Shown here piece by piece: positions 22,650 to 34,958 of a DNA stretch of 64,000 bases (the first letter of the stretch is position 1; every line of letters begins with the position of its first letter). The translations under genes were made by a program, and so were the position numbers. Below the pieces are notes generated by a model, which did not search any database, was not told the origin of the DNA, and saw only the letters and a list, made by a program, of their open reading frames with translations. Location of the stretch: the NCBI GenBank assembly GCA_025200525.1, contig CM045760.1, forward strand, positions 44,225,932 through 44,289,931, in the 5' to 3' direction. The DNA is from Camellia lanceoleosa. Its lineage: Eukaryota; Streptophyta; Magnoliopsida; Ericales; Theaceae.

Positions 22650-23660
22650 AGATGCCTCGAAATACGTGCACACGGGCACGCAAATCGAGAAAATGCATGA
22701 ATGCAATTTAAGATACAACCTAGTATCCACAATTCGGATGAAAATGAAGATGCCTCGAAATGCGTGCCCACGGGCACGCAAATCGAGAAAATGTATGGAT
22801 GCAATGCAAATAAGCATGAATGCGATCTAATATATAATTTAGCCTGCACAATGCTATGAAAATGAGAAACCTCGAAATGTGTGCACACGGGCACGCAAAC
22901 CGAGAAAATGCATGAATGCAATCTAAGATACAACCTGGTATGCGCTATACTGGGAAAATGAGATGAAAACGAGATGCCTCGAAAAGCGTGCACGCGGGCA
23001 CGCAAACCGAGGCCATGATGTGAGACGCAAATCGGATAAAACCGAAGTGCCTCGAAATGCGTGCACACGGGCACGTAAACCGAGGCGATGATGTGAGATG
23101 CAAATCGGATAAAACCGAAGTGCCTCGAAATGCGTGCACACGGGCACGTAAACTGAGGCGATGATGAAATGCAAACCGGATAAAATCGAAGTGCCTCGAA
23201 ATGCGTGCACACAGGCACGCCAACCGAGGCGGCGATGCGAAATGCAAATCGGATAAAACTAAAGTGCCTCGAAATGCGTGCACACGGGCACGCAAACCGA
23301 GGCGATGATGCGAAATGCAAATCGGATAAAACCAAAGTGCCTCGAAATGCGTGCTCACGGGCACGCAAACCGAGGCGATGATGAAATGGAATGAAATGGC
23401 ATACGGAATGCAAATTGGGCTTACGCCAACATGAGAGGACCTCAGCCGCACTCACATAAGCTGCCGTCGGATAAAAAAGAAGTGCCTCGAAATCGTGCAC
23501 TGCACACGATGCATAAACCGAGGCGGTGATGTACAGGCATGAAAAATACAGATCAGGCTTACACTAACATGAGAGGACCTCAGCCGCACTCACATAAGAT
23601 GCCAATGAATGAAAACGGAGTGCCTCGAAGTGCGTGCCCACGGGCACGCAAACCGAGGCA
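22650..23660 (-). repeat. Hairpin minisatellite in solo LTR A, 11 units
   Basis: Eleven copies of a nested dyad: CCTCG, five bases, CGTGC, a six-base loop (usually ACACGG), GCACG, five bases, CGAGG. The copies start at about 22655, 22753, 22870, 22977, 23050, 23123, 23194, 23267, 23340, 23485 and 23624. In the middle the period is 71-73 bp, longer outside. Most copies keep both stems. The block keeps minus-strand frames open, producing a 427-codon ORF (22217-23500) that is an artefact of the repeats. Confidence 0.93.
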
Positions 23661-24109
23661 ATGCACTAAAGCATGAAATGACATGGAAAATGATATGCAA
23701 GCATGCAAACCAAATTTCAGCAGCTAAATAAAGGGGAAAACAGCCCCGAAATGATACGAAATGACAATTAATGCATGAAATCATCCCGAAATGTGATTTT
23801 AAGTACCCGAAATGGCCTACGGCTATGCTAAACATGCAAAATTGGTACATGAAAGCAAAAATAGTAGCAAGGAAGCCCCCAAAATAGCATCTTTTCAGTA
23901 CAAAACATGGCCAAATTGTGAGCATAGATATCGCAACAATGGCATGCAAAAATGGGGGAAAAGAGGGGATTTATTAAGCAAGTAGTATATAGAAAATTCA
24001 AACCACAAAATTCCCTTCTACAACTTTTTAGAGGAGTCCAAAATATGCATATTTACAGTGAATGAAAACTCCAAAATCAGTATGTAGATAGGCTCAAAAT
24101 AGCATGCAA

Positions 24110-24900
24110 TATATGGACCAAAAGAAGGCTATAATGATAGATCATGCATGGAAGCACCAAACAACTTTGGACCCTTAACAAAACATGAAGAATGAGCCAA
24201 AATAAGGCACTTTCTAAGCCTGATGAAGGCCGAAAACAGAAGTTAGAATGGCCTAAAAAATCATGCAATTTTACGGAAAATATGAAGGATATAACATGAA
24301 GTACCAAAATAATTCATCAAATGGCTTAAGGCCCTTAACAAAACACAAAGAATGGACCAAAATAAGACTCTTTCTAAGCCTGATGAAGGCTGAAAACAGG
24401 AGCATGATAAGCTTAAAGAAGCATGCAACATAGGAATAGAACATGAATTCAAAGCAAGTGGCATGTAGAGCATGAAAACTAAGTTGAGCCCTTATTCAAT
24501 GTTGAAGAGGGGCTCAAAATAAGCACAATATCAGTTCATGAGATGCTCCAAATCAGATCACAAATAGGCCAAATAAATCATGCAATTTTACGGTAAATTG
24601 GAAGAAATGCAAAGCAAGTGCATGATAGAGAGGCCAAACACAGTTGAGCCCTTATTAAATGTTGAAGAGGGGCTCAAAATAGGCCCACTCACAGTTTATA
24701 TCAGGCTCGAAATCAGATCACTCATAAGCTAAAGAAAGCATGCAAAATAATGGCATTCCAAGAGGTATTGAAACAAGTGCATCATAGAGGGCTCAAACAG
24801 GGTTGAGCCCTTAAACAAACATGTAGAATAGCTAAAAATAAGGCCCCTTTCAGTTAGGTCCAGAGCTCAAAACAGTGAGCAAGTAGGGTTAAGAAAAGAG
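24110..24900 (-). repeat. Degenerate tandem repeats, about 150-180 bp, in solo LTR A
   Basis: Five or so units share a sequence like CCCTTAACAAAACA, GAATG-GCCAAAATAAG, and a downstream CATGCAA word (near 24170, 24330, 24490, 24650, 24810). The equivalent part of D (52180-53090) has similar repeats, so the array predates the two copies. Confidence 0.7.
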
Positions 24901-25170
24901 ACAAGAAAATGGTGTAAAAGAGAGGGATTGAGACTTACCCTTGAAGACCTTTCTTTCCTTGCTTCTTGACTTGAGAAATGTTGCTTCTAAGCCTCTAAGA
25001 ACCTCTTCTTGTTGCTGGAAATGGAGTGGTGATGGTAGTGCTTGATGATGATGAACAAAAGGCACCAAAACTTGGATGTTTGAAGGTTTTTAGAAGAGAG
25101 GAATGGAGGAGATGTATATGCAAGGCTTAAAGGATTTTTTTTCTCTCCCAAAACCAGGTTCGGCAGCTGG

Positions 25171-25180
25171 TTTATATGGC
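25171..25180 (-). promoter_or_regulatory. TATA-like box of solo LTR A
   Basis: GCCATATAAA on the minus strand. The corresponding sites in D (near 53335), B (near 39765), F (60007) and G (63808) support it as the LTR promoter. Confidence 0.55.
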
Positions 25181-26516
25181 CAAAAAAGGGATCAAAAAGG
25201 AGGGCCAAAAGGGAGTGGAAAATACACCCAAGTTTTCCCTCAAAATATCTTTTTCCAAATCTAGATATTTTGAGGGAAAATAATGCCTAGCTGGAATACA
25301 CTCAAAGAGAGGAATAGGGCCGGCCAACTCATAGGGGCAAAATCGTCATTTCACAAAAGGGGTGGATGGCCAGCTAGATAAAAAAAAAGAAAAAACTGCC
25401 GAGAAGACCACTGGCTGGTGGGTGCTAGGGAAGTCCAAAAATTTCCATTCAAGTGTCCAAATTGAAGCCCCGGAAGTTAGCTTTCCAATTCCGCAAACCT
25501 TGCATCAAAATTCCTTCTGTAGAAAAAGTTATGCCAGTTTCCGTAAAGTCGCGCAGATTCAGTCCAACCGGACTTCAACCAACCATATCTCCTCCCCCCG
25601 GATTTGGACTTAGGAGATTCTTGAGTGAAAAATGAAGCCCCGGAAGTAAGATTTCCAATGGTGGTGGCCTCATATTTTAATTCCTCTTGTGCAAAGAGTT
25701 CCGCTTGTTTCGGTGAAGCCGCGCAGACTTTTCTCCTTCCCGGATTCGTGCTGAACCACTTTTGACCAAGCAGATAACTGGTTGCTGAGACAATTGCTAG
25801 CCTCCCATCCTCCAGTGATCTTCCTGGTGCTAAAACAGAGGTACCTTCCAAAATTGAACAAAAACTAATGCAAAACGAAAGCTCGGGGACCAAAACCGCG
25901 CGGGGTCCCGAAAATGGGCTGCAGGCACCGAAAATGGCGTTCAGCCACGAAGTGGGAATTTGAGGCCCCAGTGTTCCTCAGTATGATTAAATAGAGGCAC
26001 TTGCCAAAATTTGAACAAAAACCGATGCAAAATGAATGCTCGGGGACCAAAACCGCGCGGTTTGGGGTCCCGAAAATGGGCTGTGAGCACCGAAAGTGGC
26101 GTTCGGCCACGAAGTGGGTATCAGAGGGCCCAGTGTCCCTCGGTATGATAAAACAGAGGTACCTGCCGAAAACTGGAAAAATCGGGGATGGTTGGGCGGT
26201 CCCGAGGCACAACCTGACGGCTCAAAACGGGAACCGGCTCAAATGGGCAAAATGGCCTACGGCCACGAAAAGTAGCTCACGGCCACTGAGAGATAGCCTA
26301 CAGGACCACTCCCTCCCCTCAGGAAAGAAAACAGAGAAAACCGAGTCTGGTTCGCAAACCGAGACAAGGCACAGAAAAGAGTTCGGAAGTCCGGAGGCAG
26401 GGCGCTCGGCCGCAACTCTGAGACTTCTGAACGAGCACAATATGCAACATCACCGAGCGCTCAATCGGTGACGTCTGAGTCTTAAGGTTGGTCAAAAATG
26501 GGGTGTCTACAGCAGG

Positions 26517-29500
26517 ATATGCCTTTACTTGGCAGAAAATATACTTGGTGTAACTCACTAGCAGGAGAAAAGTGGAGTAGAATAGACAAGGTGTTAGTTG
26601 ATCCTCAATGGCTGGAGGTGTTCAATTTAAAACTGTGGGGTCTTCCAAGGCTCATTTCTGATCACTGTCCTTTGTTATTGATGGAAGATGATCGAGATTG
26701 GGACCCTAAACCGTTTAGAGTAATTAATGCTTGGAGCCTACACCCAAGTTTTCCAGCTTTTGTGGAGAAGGTATGGAAAGAGACTAAAGTTCTAGGATGG
26801 GCTGGGTTTGTACTTCAAAAGAAGCTTAAATTATTGAAGGTAAAATTAAAGAAATGGCATAAAGAGGTATTTGGGTGTGTAAATGAGCAGCTAAAGGAAG
26901 CTGAGGAGGAATTGCATCGTCTGGATTTATCTGCGAAATCTAGAGATCTGGACAATTCAGAGAAACTTAGAAGAGGGGTAGTCAGAGATCAAGTATGGAA
27001 ACTAAGCAAAATGGTCGAGTGGCTGTGGTTGCAAAAATCGAGGCTCAATTGGAATTTGAAAGGGGATAGAAATACCAGATTTTTCCATGTGGTGACCAAG
27101 AGTAGGCAGAGTAGAAATGAGATTTTTTCAATTTCTGTAGGGAATGTGCTGTATGAAGACCCTGCTCAGGTTAGGCAACTGGCCTTTGACCACTTCAGTA
27201 ATCAATTCAAAGAGGACTGGAGAAGTAGACCCAAGCTTGGTGGTCAATTTAAATCTATTCTAGACTGCCCTGGATTTGAAAGTTTGGAAGATGCTTTTTC
27301 AGAGGAAGAAATCAGAGCTGCTGTGAAGGACTGTGATGGCAATAAGGCCCCTGGGCTAGATGGCTTTAACTTGTCTTTCTTCTAGAAATCTTGGAAGTTT
27401 TTGAAATCTGACTTGTTGCAGTTTTTCAAGGACCTTCATAGGAATGGTAGGTTGGTCTTGGGGCTTAATAGCTCCTTTATCTCTCTAATTCCTAAGGTTG
27501 ATAATCCAGTTGGGCTTGGTGACTATAGACCTATAAGCCTTGTTGGTTCGGTTTATAAAGTCTTAGCAAAAGTCCTGGCAAGAAGACTAAAAGGAGTGCT
27601 CCCTCACATCATCAGTGCTGCACAATCGGCTTTCATTGGTGGTAAAAACATCTTGGATGGTATTTTAATTGCTAATGAAATAGTGGATGGTTGGAGAAAA
27701 ACCAAAAGGAGGGGTGTGATTATCAAGCTGGATTTTGAAAAGGCCTTTGACTCTGTTAATTGGTGCTACTTATCATCTATGCTCTTGAATTTTGGGTTTG
27801 GAGCAAAGTGGATTAGTTGGATTAAAGAATGTATCTCCACAGCCAAACTCTCTGTCTTAGTCAATGGGTCACCAACAGAGGATTTTTCTCCTCAAAAGGG
27901 ATTCAGGCAAGGTGACCCCCTTTCTCCATTCTTGTTCAACATAGCCGCTGAAGGCCTCAATATCCTTATGTCTAGAGCTTAGCAGGATGGTCTGATTAAG
28001 GGGATGAAGGTGGGTTCTAGTGAAGTGTTGTTAACACATCTACAATTTGCCGATGATTCTATTTTGTTTTGCGAAGCTGAGGAAATGGAAGTGTGCAATA
28101 TTAAGAGGGTCTTGAGGTGTTTTGAAGTGATCTCTAGGCTGAGAATAAACTACCATAAGAGTATGGTGTGTAGGGTTAATGTCCCTGAGGAGTCTTTATC
28201 CACATTCGCTGCAAGACTACATTGTCAACCTAAGGCTCTCCCTTTGAAGTACTTGGGGCTGCCTTTGGGAGCTAACCCTAATAAGAAGTCTACTTGGAAG
28301 CTTGTCCTTGATAAAGTCAGAAGCAGACTTGCAGGTTGGAAAAGGAAGCTGCTATCATTCTCAGGGAGGCTTACTCTACTAAAATATGTGTCCTCTGCGC
28401 TGCCTATGTTCTACCTATCCTTATTTAAAATGCCTGTAGGGATAGCTAGAGAATTTGACAAGCTACAGGCTAATTTTCTTTGGAGAGGGTCAGAATCAAG
28501 AAAACCAATTCACTTGATTAAGTGGGATGATATAACAAAGAATGTGAAGCAGGGGGGTTTAGGTATCAGGAGAGTTAGGTTGGTTAATGATTGTATGCTA
28601 CTAAAATGGTGGTGGAGATTTGGCTCTAAGAAAGATGCCTTGTGGAGAAAAATCATTTGCAGCAAGTATAATTTGAATGAAAACAGCTGGTGCCCCTCCT
28701 CCTTCCCTAGCAACAGGCTCTCTTGTGTTTGGAAAGGTATCATATCTATACCAGAGAGGAGGAATAGTCTAATGGTATTTTACCTCAATAATGTACATAT
28801 CAAGGTAGAGGATGGAAATAGAACATTTTTCTGGAAGGATAAATGGTGCAGTAATTCTAGTTTGAAAGATGAATTTCCAACTCTTCACAGATTAGTGGTG
28901 GGCAAGGAAGAAACATTGAGATTAATATATGACAAAAGGGTACATTCAGGGGCTTGGAATTTTCAATTCAGAAGAAGGTTATATGAGTGGGAAGAGAGGG
29001 AAGTTAGTAGGCTCAACTTGCTACTGGTTTTTGCTCCTGCTCCTTGTTCTGTTCTGCAGGACAAATTAGTCTGGTTGGCTGAAGGACTTCTGTATATTAA
29101 AATGAAATTGGCACCCTTAGTCCCTCTCTCATTTCTTGTAAGTTTGTTTGGAACTCTTTTGCTCCTCCTAAGGTTCAATTCTTCTGTTGGTTAGCATGGA
29201 GAAACAGAGTTAAGTCGGCTGAATTTCTTCAGAAAATTGGAGTGTTACAAGCTAATGCTCCTGCTCTGTGTGTTTTTTGTAAATCTGAGACTGAAACTTC
29301 CATTCATCTCCTGCTGCATTGCTTCTTTGCATGGAAGGTTTGGGCTAATATGATGGATTGGTGAGAGTTGAAGGGAGCTTTTCCAGGTTCAGTAGAAGGT
29401 TTACTTCACTGGTGGGATGGGGTGTATTTGAACAGGAAAGAAAAATGGATATGGATGGTCATTCCCTTAGCTGTCATATGGTCTCTGTGGAAGCTTAGGA

Positions 29501-29682
29501 ATGAGTGCATCTTCAAATCTGCTTCGCCTCATTTAGTGGACCTGTGTGAGTCAATCAAAATCAGAGTTGCACTGTGGCTCAAACATAGATTCAAGGACTG
29601 TCATTTCTCTGTGCAAGATTTTTTAACCAACCTGAGGCAAATTAGATTGAGTCTGGGGAGCAGATCTATTTTGGGCATCTGA
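26517..29682 (+). pseudogene. LINE ORF2 remainder: endonuclease end, reverse transcriptase, zf-RVT and C-terminus
   Basis: The EN domain resumes at GRKYTWCNSLAG and includes the catalytic SDHCPLL (near 26655). The RT follows: NKAPGLDGFN, LISLIPKVDNP-type block, YRPISLVGSVYKVLAKVLARR, FEKAFDSVNW, GFRQGDPLSPFLFN and the catalytic FADD (28046-28060). Then PLKYLGLPLG, a thumb and a zf-RVT-like block (PPKVQFFCWLAWRNRV, then CVFCKSETETSIHLLLHC near 29265-29330). The frame is broken by TAG at about 27383, TAG at about 27980, a shift near 29150 and TGA at about 29362. The first and last replace Trp codons. Confidence 0.93.
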
Positions 29683-30190
29683 TTCTAGATTGGAGTTGAC
29701 TTGAGGCTGCTGTTATGTGATGGTGATGACCCTGCCTTCTGCTGTTCTGTGCTGATTAAATCTTGGGGCTGCTTGCATTTTTCAGGCTGATAATCCTGCT
29801 TTGTGCTGATTAAAACCAGTGTTGGAGGACCATTTAAACAGACTTGCTTTTTTGCTTGGAGTTTCAACAATTGGTGTCTATGTGTCTCTGTGCTAGTGGA
29901 ATTCATCTGTTTGGCGCTGATCTCTGGGCTGCTTGCAAAGAGAAAGGGTGCAGTTGGGGTTGTAAATCTAGGTGTTCCATGCTTTCTTCTATGTTTGGCT
30001 CGGCTGGGCCCATCTGTCATGGGATGGTTCTGTTTTATCCTGTTCTTTGCTGTCATGGGTGTCCAGTTCTTTGCTTTCCTCTTTGTTGGTGTCTTACCAA
30101 CTGCTATCTATTGTTTTATTGATTTTGTCAATGTTTTTGCTTGTACATTATCAATAAATTCTTCTTTGGCTGCCTCAAAAAATATATATA
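29683..30190 (+). other. LINE 3' UTR
   Basis: Runs from the ORF2 stop to the A/TA-rich end. The ORFs here (29803-30195 and others) are not supported as genes. Confidence 0.7.
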
Positions 30191-31850
30191 TATAAGCAAA
30201 ACTGTTATTGTCTTGTTGAGACTTAAAGTTTTAATAAAATTTTCTAATTTTTTTTGAATTTTTAAATATAAAAATAGATTTTTAATTTTCATATTAGTTC
30301 TTTTTATTTTATTGATATTTCTCTTATCATTCTATCAAATACTCAAATAATCAAAATGGTAGTTTTTAATTTTTGTCATGTTATAAATCTAACAAAAAAC
30401 TGCAATAATTTAATTTGACTCGTCTATTTAAAATTTTGAAATTTAAAATTTTTTATATAGAAAGTCAAAAAAAGAAAAGAAAAATATAAACATATTTAAT
30501 CTGAAATTTAAATGTTTTAAAATAAAATTTCAAATATAACTTTAATCTTTTATAATTTGAAAATTTAAAAATATATTTTAAAAATCTTTATATAGAAAAT
30601 ATTTTTAAAAAAATCAAACTTATTTAATTTATATTTAATTTGAAATTTAAAATGTTTTGAAAAGAAATTCAAAATATAAATTTAGTCTTACATAATTTTA
30701 AAATTTTAAAATATTTATTTAAAGATATTAATAAAAAAATTATTTTTGAAAATTAAAAGATACATGTGGCATATAAAAATTAAGGTGTCAAAAATATTTA
30801 CAGCAAATTTATTATTTAAAAAATATTTATTAATTTAAGAATTAATTAGGCATGAATCATGACAATTATCTAATGACATGATTCTGAGCTAAAAATTAGC
30901 ATAAAGATCAATTCCAACACAGTTTTTAGGAGACTTGGGGTGCTGTCTCACTGTGACGTACTGGTTAAAATTTTTCTCGATTTTATTTTAATGATATGAA
31001 TTGTTTATGTTATAGAATTCATCGATTATATTATTCATATAAAAAATGAGGTTAATCGGACAATCGTCACCCATGATTGGACCATAATTATTTTAAAAAA
31101 AATTGTCAAAATTATACAAACTGTCTATTTTTTTTTTTTAATACATAAATCTAGTCTTGTTATACAAAAAATTAAGGTTTCAAAATTTAGGGATAAAATT
31201 ATTTTTTAGGAACCAAATAATTTTGTAACAAAATGTGTCATTATTATATTTTTATGCAACGAAAATTGGATATTACTTATGAATTATTATCTTTTTGGGA
31301 TCAAATTTTTTGTCTCAAAAAATAAACATTTTTTAGATCAAATTATTTTGTCCCTAAAAATGGATTTATTAGTGACATTTTAAAAATTTTGTCGCTAAAA
31401 GCTTTATTTTTTATTTTTCAGACCAACTTTTTAGTGACTATCTTTACGAAGATAGAAATTGATCCATAAATATCTTCTGTAATAAAATTTTCACTTTTTT
31501 TTTTTTTTTTTGTCTCTTAAACTCTTACGTGTTGTAGTGTGGGTTATATATATATATATAATTAACTTAATATTTTACATAGATGATTTACTCAACAAAC
31601 TCTACAATATGAACGGTTCGAATTATCAAAATATATTTGAAAAATGCTCTCACAAGCTCATAGCACGGTGTTGTGCCTCCAATTCCAGTTTTTAGGTTAT
31701 TGTTGGGACACTTATGTGTAAGTTCTAATAAGTGAACTTATTGTCCAGTAGGTCCTATGATAATTAATAACTTTTTTTTTTCTTTTTCTTTTTTCAAATT
31801 TTTTTATCAAACACTATTAACAAACATTACTAATTGTTAATTTTCAGTTA
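30191..31850. other. Very AT-rich spacer with a possible CACTA terminus at 31539
   Basis: 30200-30860 is almost pure AT with repeated AAATTTAAAATTT-like words. 31370-31540 has GTCGCTAAAAG and AGTGAC words and ends ACGTGTTGTAGTG, i.e. CACTACAACACGT on the minus strand. No matching left end was found, so the CACTA reading is tentative. Confidence 0.4.
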
Positions 31851-31865
31851 CAGTTGAAAAGTGTA

Positions 31866-32115
31866 AAAAAAATATGTCACTAATTATAAATTTTAGCGAC
31901 AGTTTAAAAAAATCATCACAAAAAAGTCACTAATTTTCAACTTTTCTAATAGTTTGAAAAATTCGTCACAAGAAAACCTCACTAATTGTAAGTTTTAGCC
32001 ATAATTTATAATAATCGTGACAAAAAAAAAGTCACTAATTGTCAATTTTAATGGCACACAAAAAATAGTCACAAAAAATTATTTTTAACGACAATTTACT
32101 AAGACTTATTTTCAA
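31866..32115. repeat. Short tandem repeats, about 53 bp x 4-5
   Basis: Units start GTCACTAATT and carry TTTTAGC-GACAGTTT and a CGTCACAA-like end (near 31868, 31925, 31978, 32030, then a partial copy). They resemble the GTCGCCAAAA subterminal repeats of CACTA elements, but are a different series. Confidence 0.7.
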
Positions 32116-34170
32116 TAGGATTTGATGAAAATTGAGTCCAACTATTAAGATTTATTTATAAATTTTTAATTTTTGATTCAATATTGAAACTTTTAAACTG
32201 ACTTATATCCGTCACAACATAACACATCATGATATGATTTAAATATAAACTTCAAATTTATTATTACCAAATGCTTTTATTAAAAGGTGGTGGGTTTGGT
32301 AGTTTATGAATTTTGTTGATAGATCAAATCACTAGGAAACATATTGCTTATTCTTCATTTTTGAAATTTCTCTATGATAATTCATCCCATTTCTGTCAGT
32401 TTTAATTTTCTCTGGACATGTTATATGTGATTGGAGTAGTGATGTAATTTTTTGGATATATTTATGATTTGTAAATTTCTTTGGATTAGATTTATGGATT
32501 AAGAAAATTAATTGCAATTTGTGGAATAGTTAGCAAATAAGATTTTCTCTGTATTTTTTTTTATTTGAATATGTTGTTATTTTTGTTTTTGTGATTTTGA
32601 AAGTTAATTTAAGTTTATAAGGTTAGTTCGTAATATGTGTATGATTTGTAATTTTTTTGAATTATATATTGTGAATTGAACAAGTTCTTCAATTGTAGCT
32701 ATTTTAACGGAGATAAGTTTCTCTATTAGATATTTTATTTTGTTAACTTGTAAATTTTTCTGTTGTGTAATTTTCTCTGGACATGTTATTTTGTGAGCTG
32801 GACATTTTTTATTTTGAATTTCTCTATGTTTTTTTTATGTGATTTCTAAATTCTTCTAAATTCCATACATGCACAAGACAGCATTAGGTAAGTGTGTAAT
32901 GGCCAGAGAAATTTCATATCTCAAGAGTAAGTGGCCAGTGAAATTCCATACACACATGAACAAACACAAACTTAGATAAATTTCATATCTCAAAGGAGTT
33001 GTAATGTGGCCAATGAAATTCAAATACACAAGAAAGTATCAAGCAAGTATGTAGTGGCTAGAGAAAATAAGCATGACGGAGAATTTTAGTCCATGTTTTT
33101 AGTTAGAGAAAATCAACTGAATTCAAATTTCTTTGGCCATCATAGAAAGATAAATTTAATCTAGCTTTTTAAGCAAAGAAAATCAACTGAACAATGGGTA
33201 ATCCTATTACAAATTTCATTACAATGACCGAAAAATGTAGCTCAGGTTTTTTGCTAGAAAAAATAAACTGAACAAGGGGTGATGCTTTGACAAATTCTCT
33301 AAAATGACAAAGAAATATCAATTTTACAAATTTCTCTGGCCATGAAGAAATTTAGTCCAAATTTTTCTCTATCAATCGTGGAGAGAGAATGACGCGAGGG
33401 AATTTTGGTCCAATAGACATGACACAGACCTAAGGTACTATGAATTTTTGGATGTCCTTTATCCTCTAAAATCATAATATTAGGGACATTAAAAAAAATT
33501 TCTCTTAAATCTTACTCTATTTCATGGCTAAATTTGTTGATTTGGATTTTAAAAAAAATAAATAGATAACACCTATAAGATAATCATTGGTAAAACATTA
33601 CATAATTACAATCATATCAAATCTACTAGCTATCAAAATCTTTAAATAAAAATAAATAAATAAATAAAGCATCTATACATTGAGTTTGATTTTTGAATTT
33701 AAAAAAATTCAAAATACCTATTGGGTAACAAAATTTGTTAGTTGGATCTAGAAAAAGTAAAGAATTTTATGAACTTTGTAAAATCAGAAAAGATATTAAA
33801 TAATTTTTTTATTAAACTCTTACTTTTTCATAATTTTATGAAACTCTTAAAATTATATATAAAATGTTTATTTAGGGAGAAAAAATGATAAACAATGTCA
33901 ATTTTTTTTTTCTTCGTAAGTAATATATTATTTCATCTCATGCATAGCACAGATCACATATTAGTAGATAATAGATTATCAAAATTTGACAGAATACTCA
34001 GTTTTCCTCTTGCCAAATTTTAGTAATGCTTAATTTCCTACCAAATTTGATATAAAATTTAACAATTGTCAAAATCTGGTAACAAATTGTTTTCTCTATC
34101 TCTGGGGGCTAAATATCGTTTTCACAACTAAAGTAGAATCTGCAAATACAAATTACAACTTTTGTAGTGA
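32116..34170. other. AT-rich region with dispersed TCTCTGGCCAT words, ending in a CACTA-like terminus
   Basis: 32400-33400 carries many variants of TTTCTCTGG(C/A)CAT and their complements (for example near 32409, 32769, 32900, 33340). At 34155-34169 lies ACAACTTTTGTAGTG, i.e. CACTACAAAAGTTGT on the minus strand. It could be a non-autonomous CACTA element with its other end eroded. No ORF is supported. Confidence 0.35.
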
Positions 34171-34233
34171 CGACTTTCCATTGCCAACTACTTTCTTGGC
34201 GAGTTGCCGACAGTGATTTATGATATTAGTACG

Positions 34234-34238
34234 TGAGA

Positions 34239-34269
<31 letters not shown>
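34234..34269. repeat. (GA)n microsatellite
   Basis: About 17 GA units. The minus-strand ORF across it (34153-34428) is not supported. Confidence 0.95.
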
Positions 34270-34272
<3 letters not shown>

Positions 34273-34958
34273 TAGAGAAGAAAAAAGTATAGGACTTTTC
34301 TTAAGTGTGCAACCCTCAAAGGTTGTACACCATGTGCCGCTTACACAAAAAGTGTAAGTGGAAGGTGAAAACAAAAGTAGGACGGCCATAAGTGTAAGGC
34401 GTAAGTTGCACACCATAACAGGACCCAAAAGTATAAAGTCAAAAGTAAAAGAACAAAAAAAAAAAAAATCATTTCAAACAATAATTTTTAATTCTCATTG
34501 ATTTCATTAATTGTGTCCTTATAATCAAAACAAATAAATCATTAGATCTAATATGATATAAGCTCATAAAAGGAGATTTTCACCAATTTTCTCTCTTTTT
34601 TTTTGGTATCAAATTTGAATATTCAATGTTGTGACATTTTATATTTCACTAATACGTTGATACAATACATTAAAAAAATGTGAGATTCTTATATTAGAGT
34701 AATGTTATACTTAATACTTTTAATATATTACTTCATGTGTCAGCCCTGTATTGCTCAATACAGTACTGACATATAAAGTGGTTAGTCAATCACAATATTA
34801 TACTCTTTCCCAGAGGAAAGTCCATTGTTGCACGGCATGACGACATGTTTTTGGGCATCCACTCATCCAATTGTCGTCTTTATGTGTATATATATATGTT
34901 ATGTTCTTGTTATTTCATAGCGAATTTCATCAACATTTTCTTTAGAGTTAAACTAGCC

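Larger units (their letters stand above)
20945..26511 (-). mobile_element. Solo LTR A (5567 bp) of a large-LTR Ty3/gypsy family, in LINE ORF2
   Basis: Read on the minus strand it starts TGTAGACACCCCATTTTTGACC and ends GCATGTTACA. A perfect 5-bp duplication, GCAGG, lies at 20940-20944 and 26512-26516. It has no gag, pol or PBS, and removing it restores the LINE endonuclease. A TATA-like box (GCCATATAAA, minus, 25171-25180) lies about 1.3 kb from the LTR start, so about 4.2 kb of the LTR would be transcribed R/U5. It shares end sequences and internal blocks with D, B, F, G and H. The Tat/Ogre assignment comes from the internal regions of E and F. Confidence 0.88.
18384..30190 (+). mobile_element. 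L1-type LINE, 5'-truncated, with two nested insertions
   Basis: A plant L1 non-LTR retrotransposon with ORF1 (18387-about 20180) and ORF2 (20424-29682) and a 3' end near 30180-30195 in an A/TA-rich tail (CTCAAAAAATATATATAT). The 5' end is cut within the ORF1 RNA-binding region. Removing the MITE and solo LTR leaves about 6.0 kb, a usual L1 length. Target duplications could not be recognised at the degenerate tail. Confidence 0.9.

Noticed and set aside
22217..23500. 427-codon minus-strand ORF, the longest in the window
   Set aside because: It is the translation of the hairpin minisatellite; repeated RVHAFRGT and VPVCTHFEAL phrases follow the DNA unit, and the overlapping minus-strand ORFs at 22923-23210 and 22945-23451 show that other frames are open too.
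22650..23660. CRISPR-like spacing of dyads
   Set aside because: Spacers between dyads are themselves repeats, the setting is a plant LTR, and no cas gene is present.
20945..26511. Reading this segment as a complete non-autonomous LTR element with two LTRs (LARD)
   Set aside because: No terminal direct repeats, PBS or PPT inside; one promoter and TG...CA ends with target duplication fit a single, solo LTR.
29803..30195. Plus-strand ORF of 130 codons, rich in hydrophobic residues
   Set aside because: Lies in the LINE 3' UTR; hydrophobic composition comes from TG-rich sequence, and no relative is recognised.
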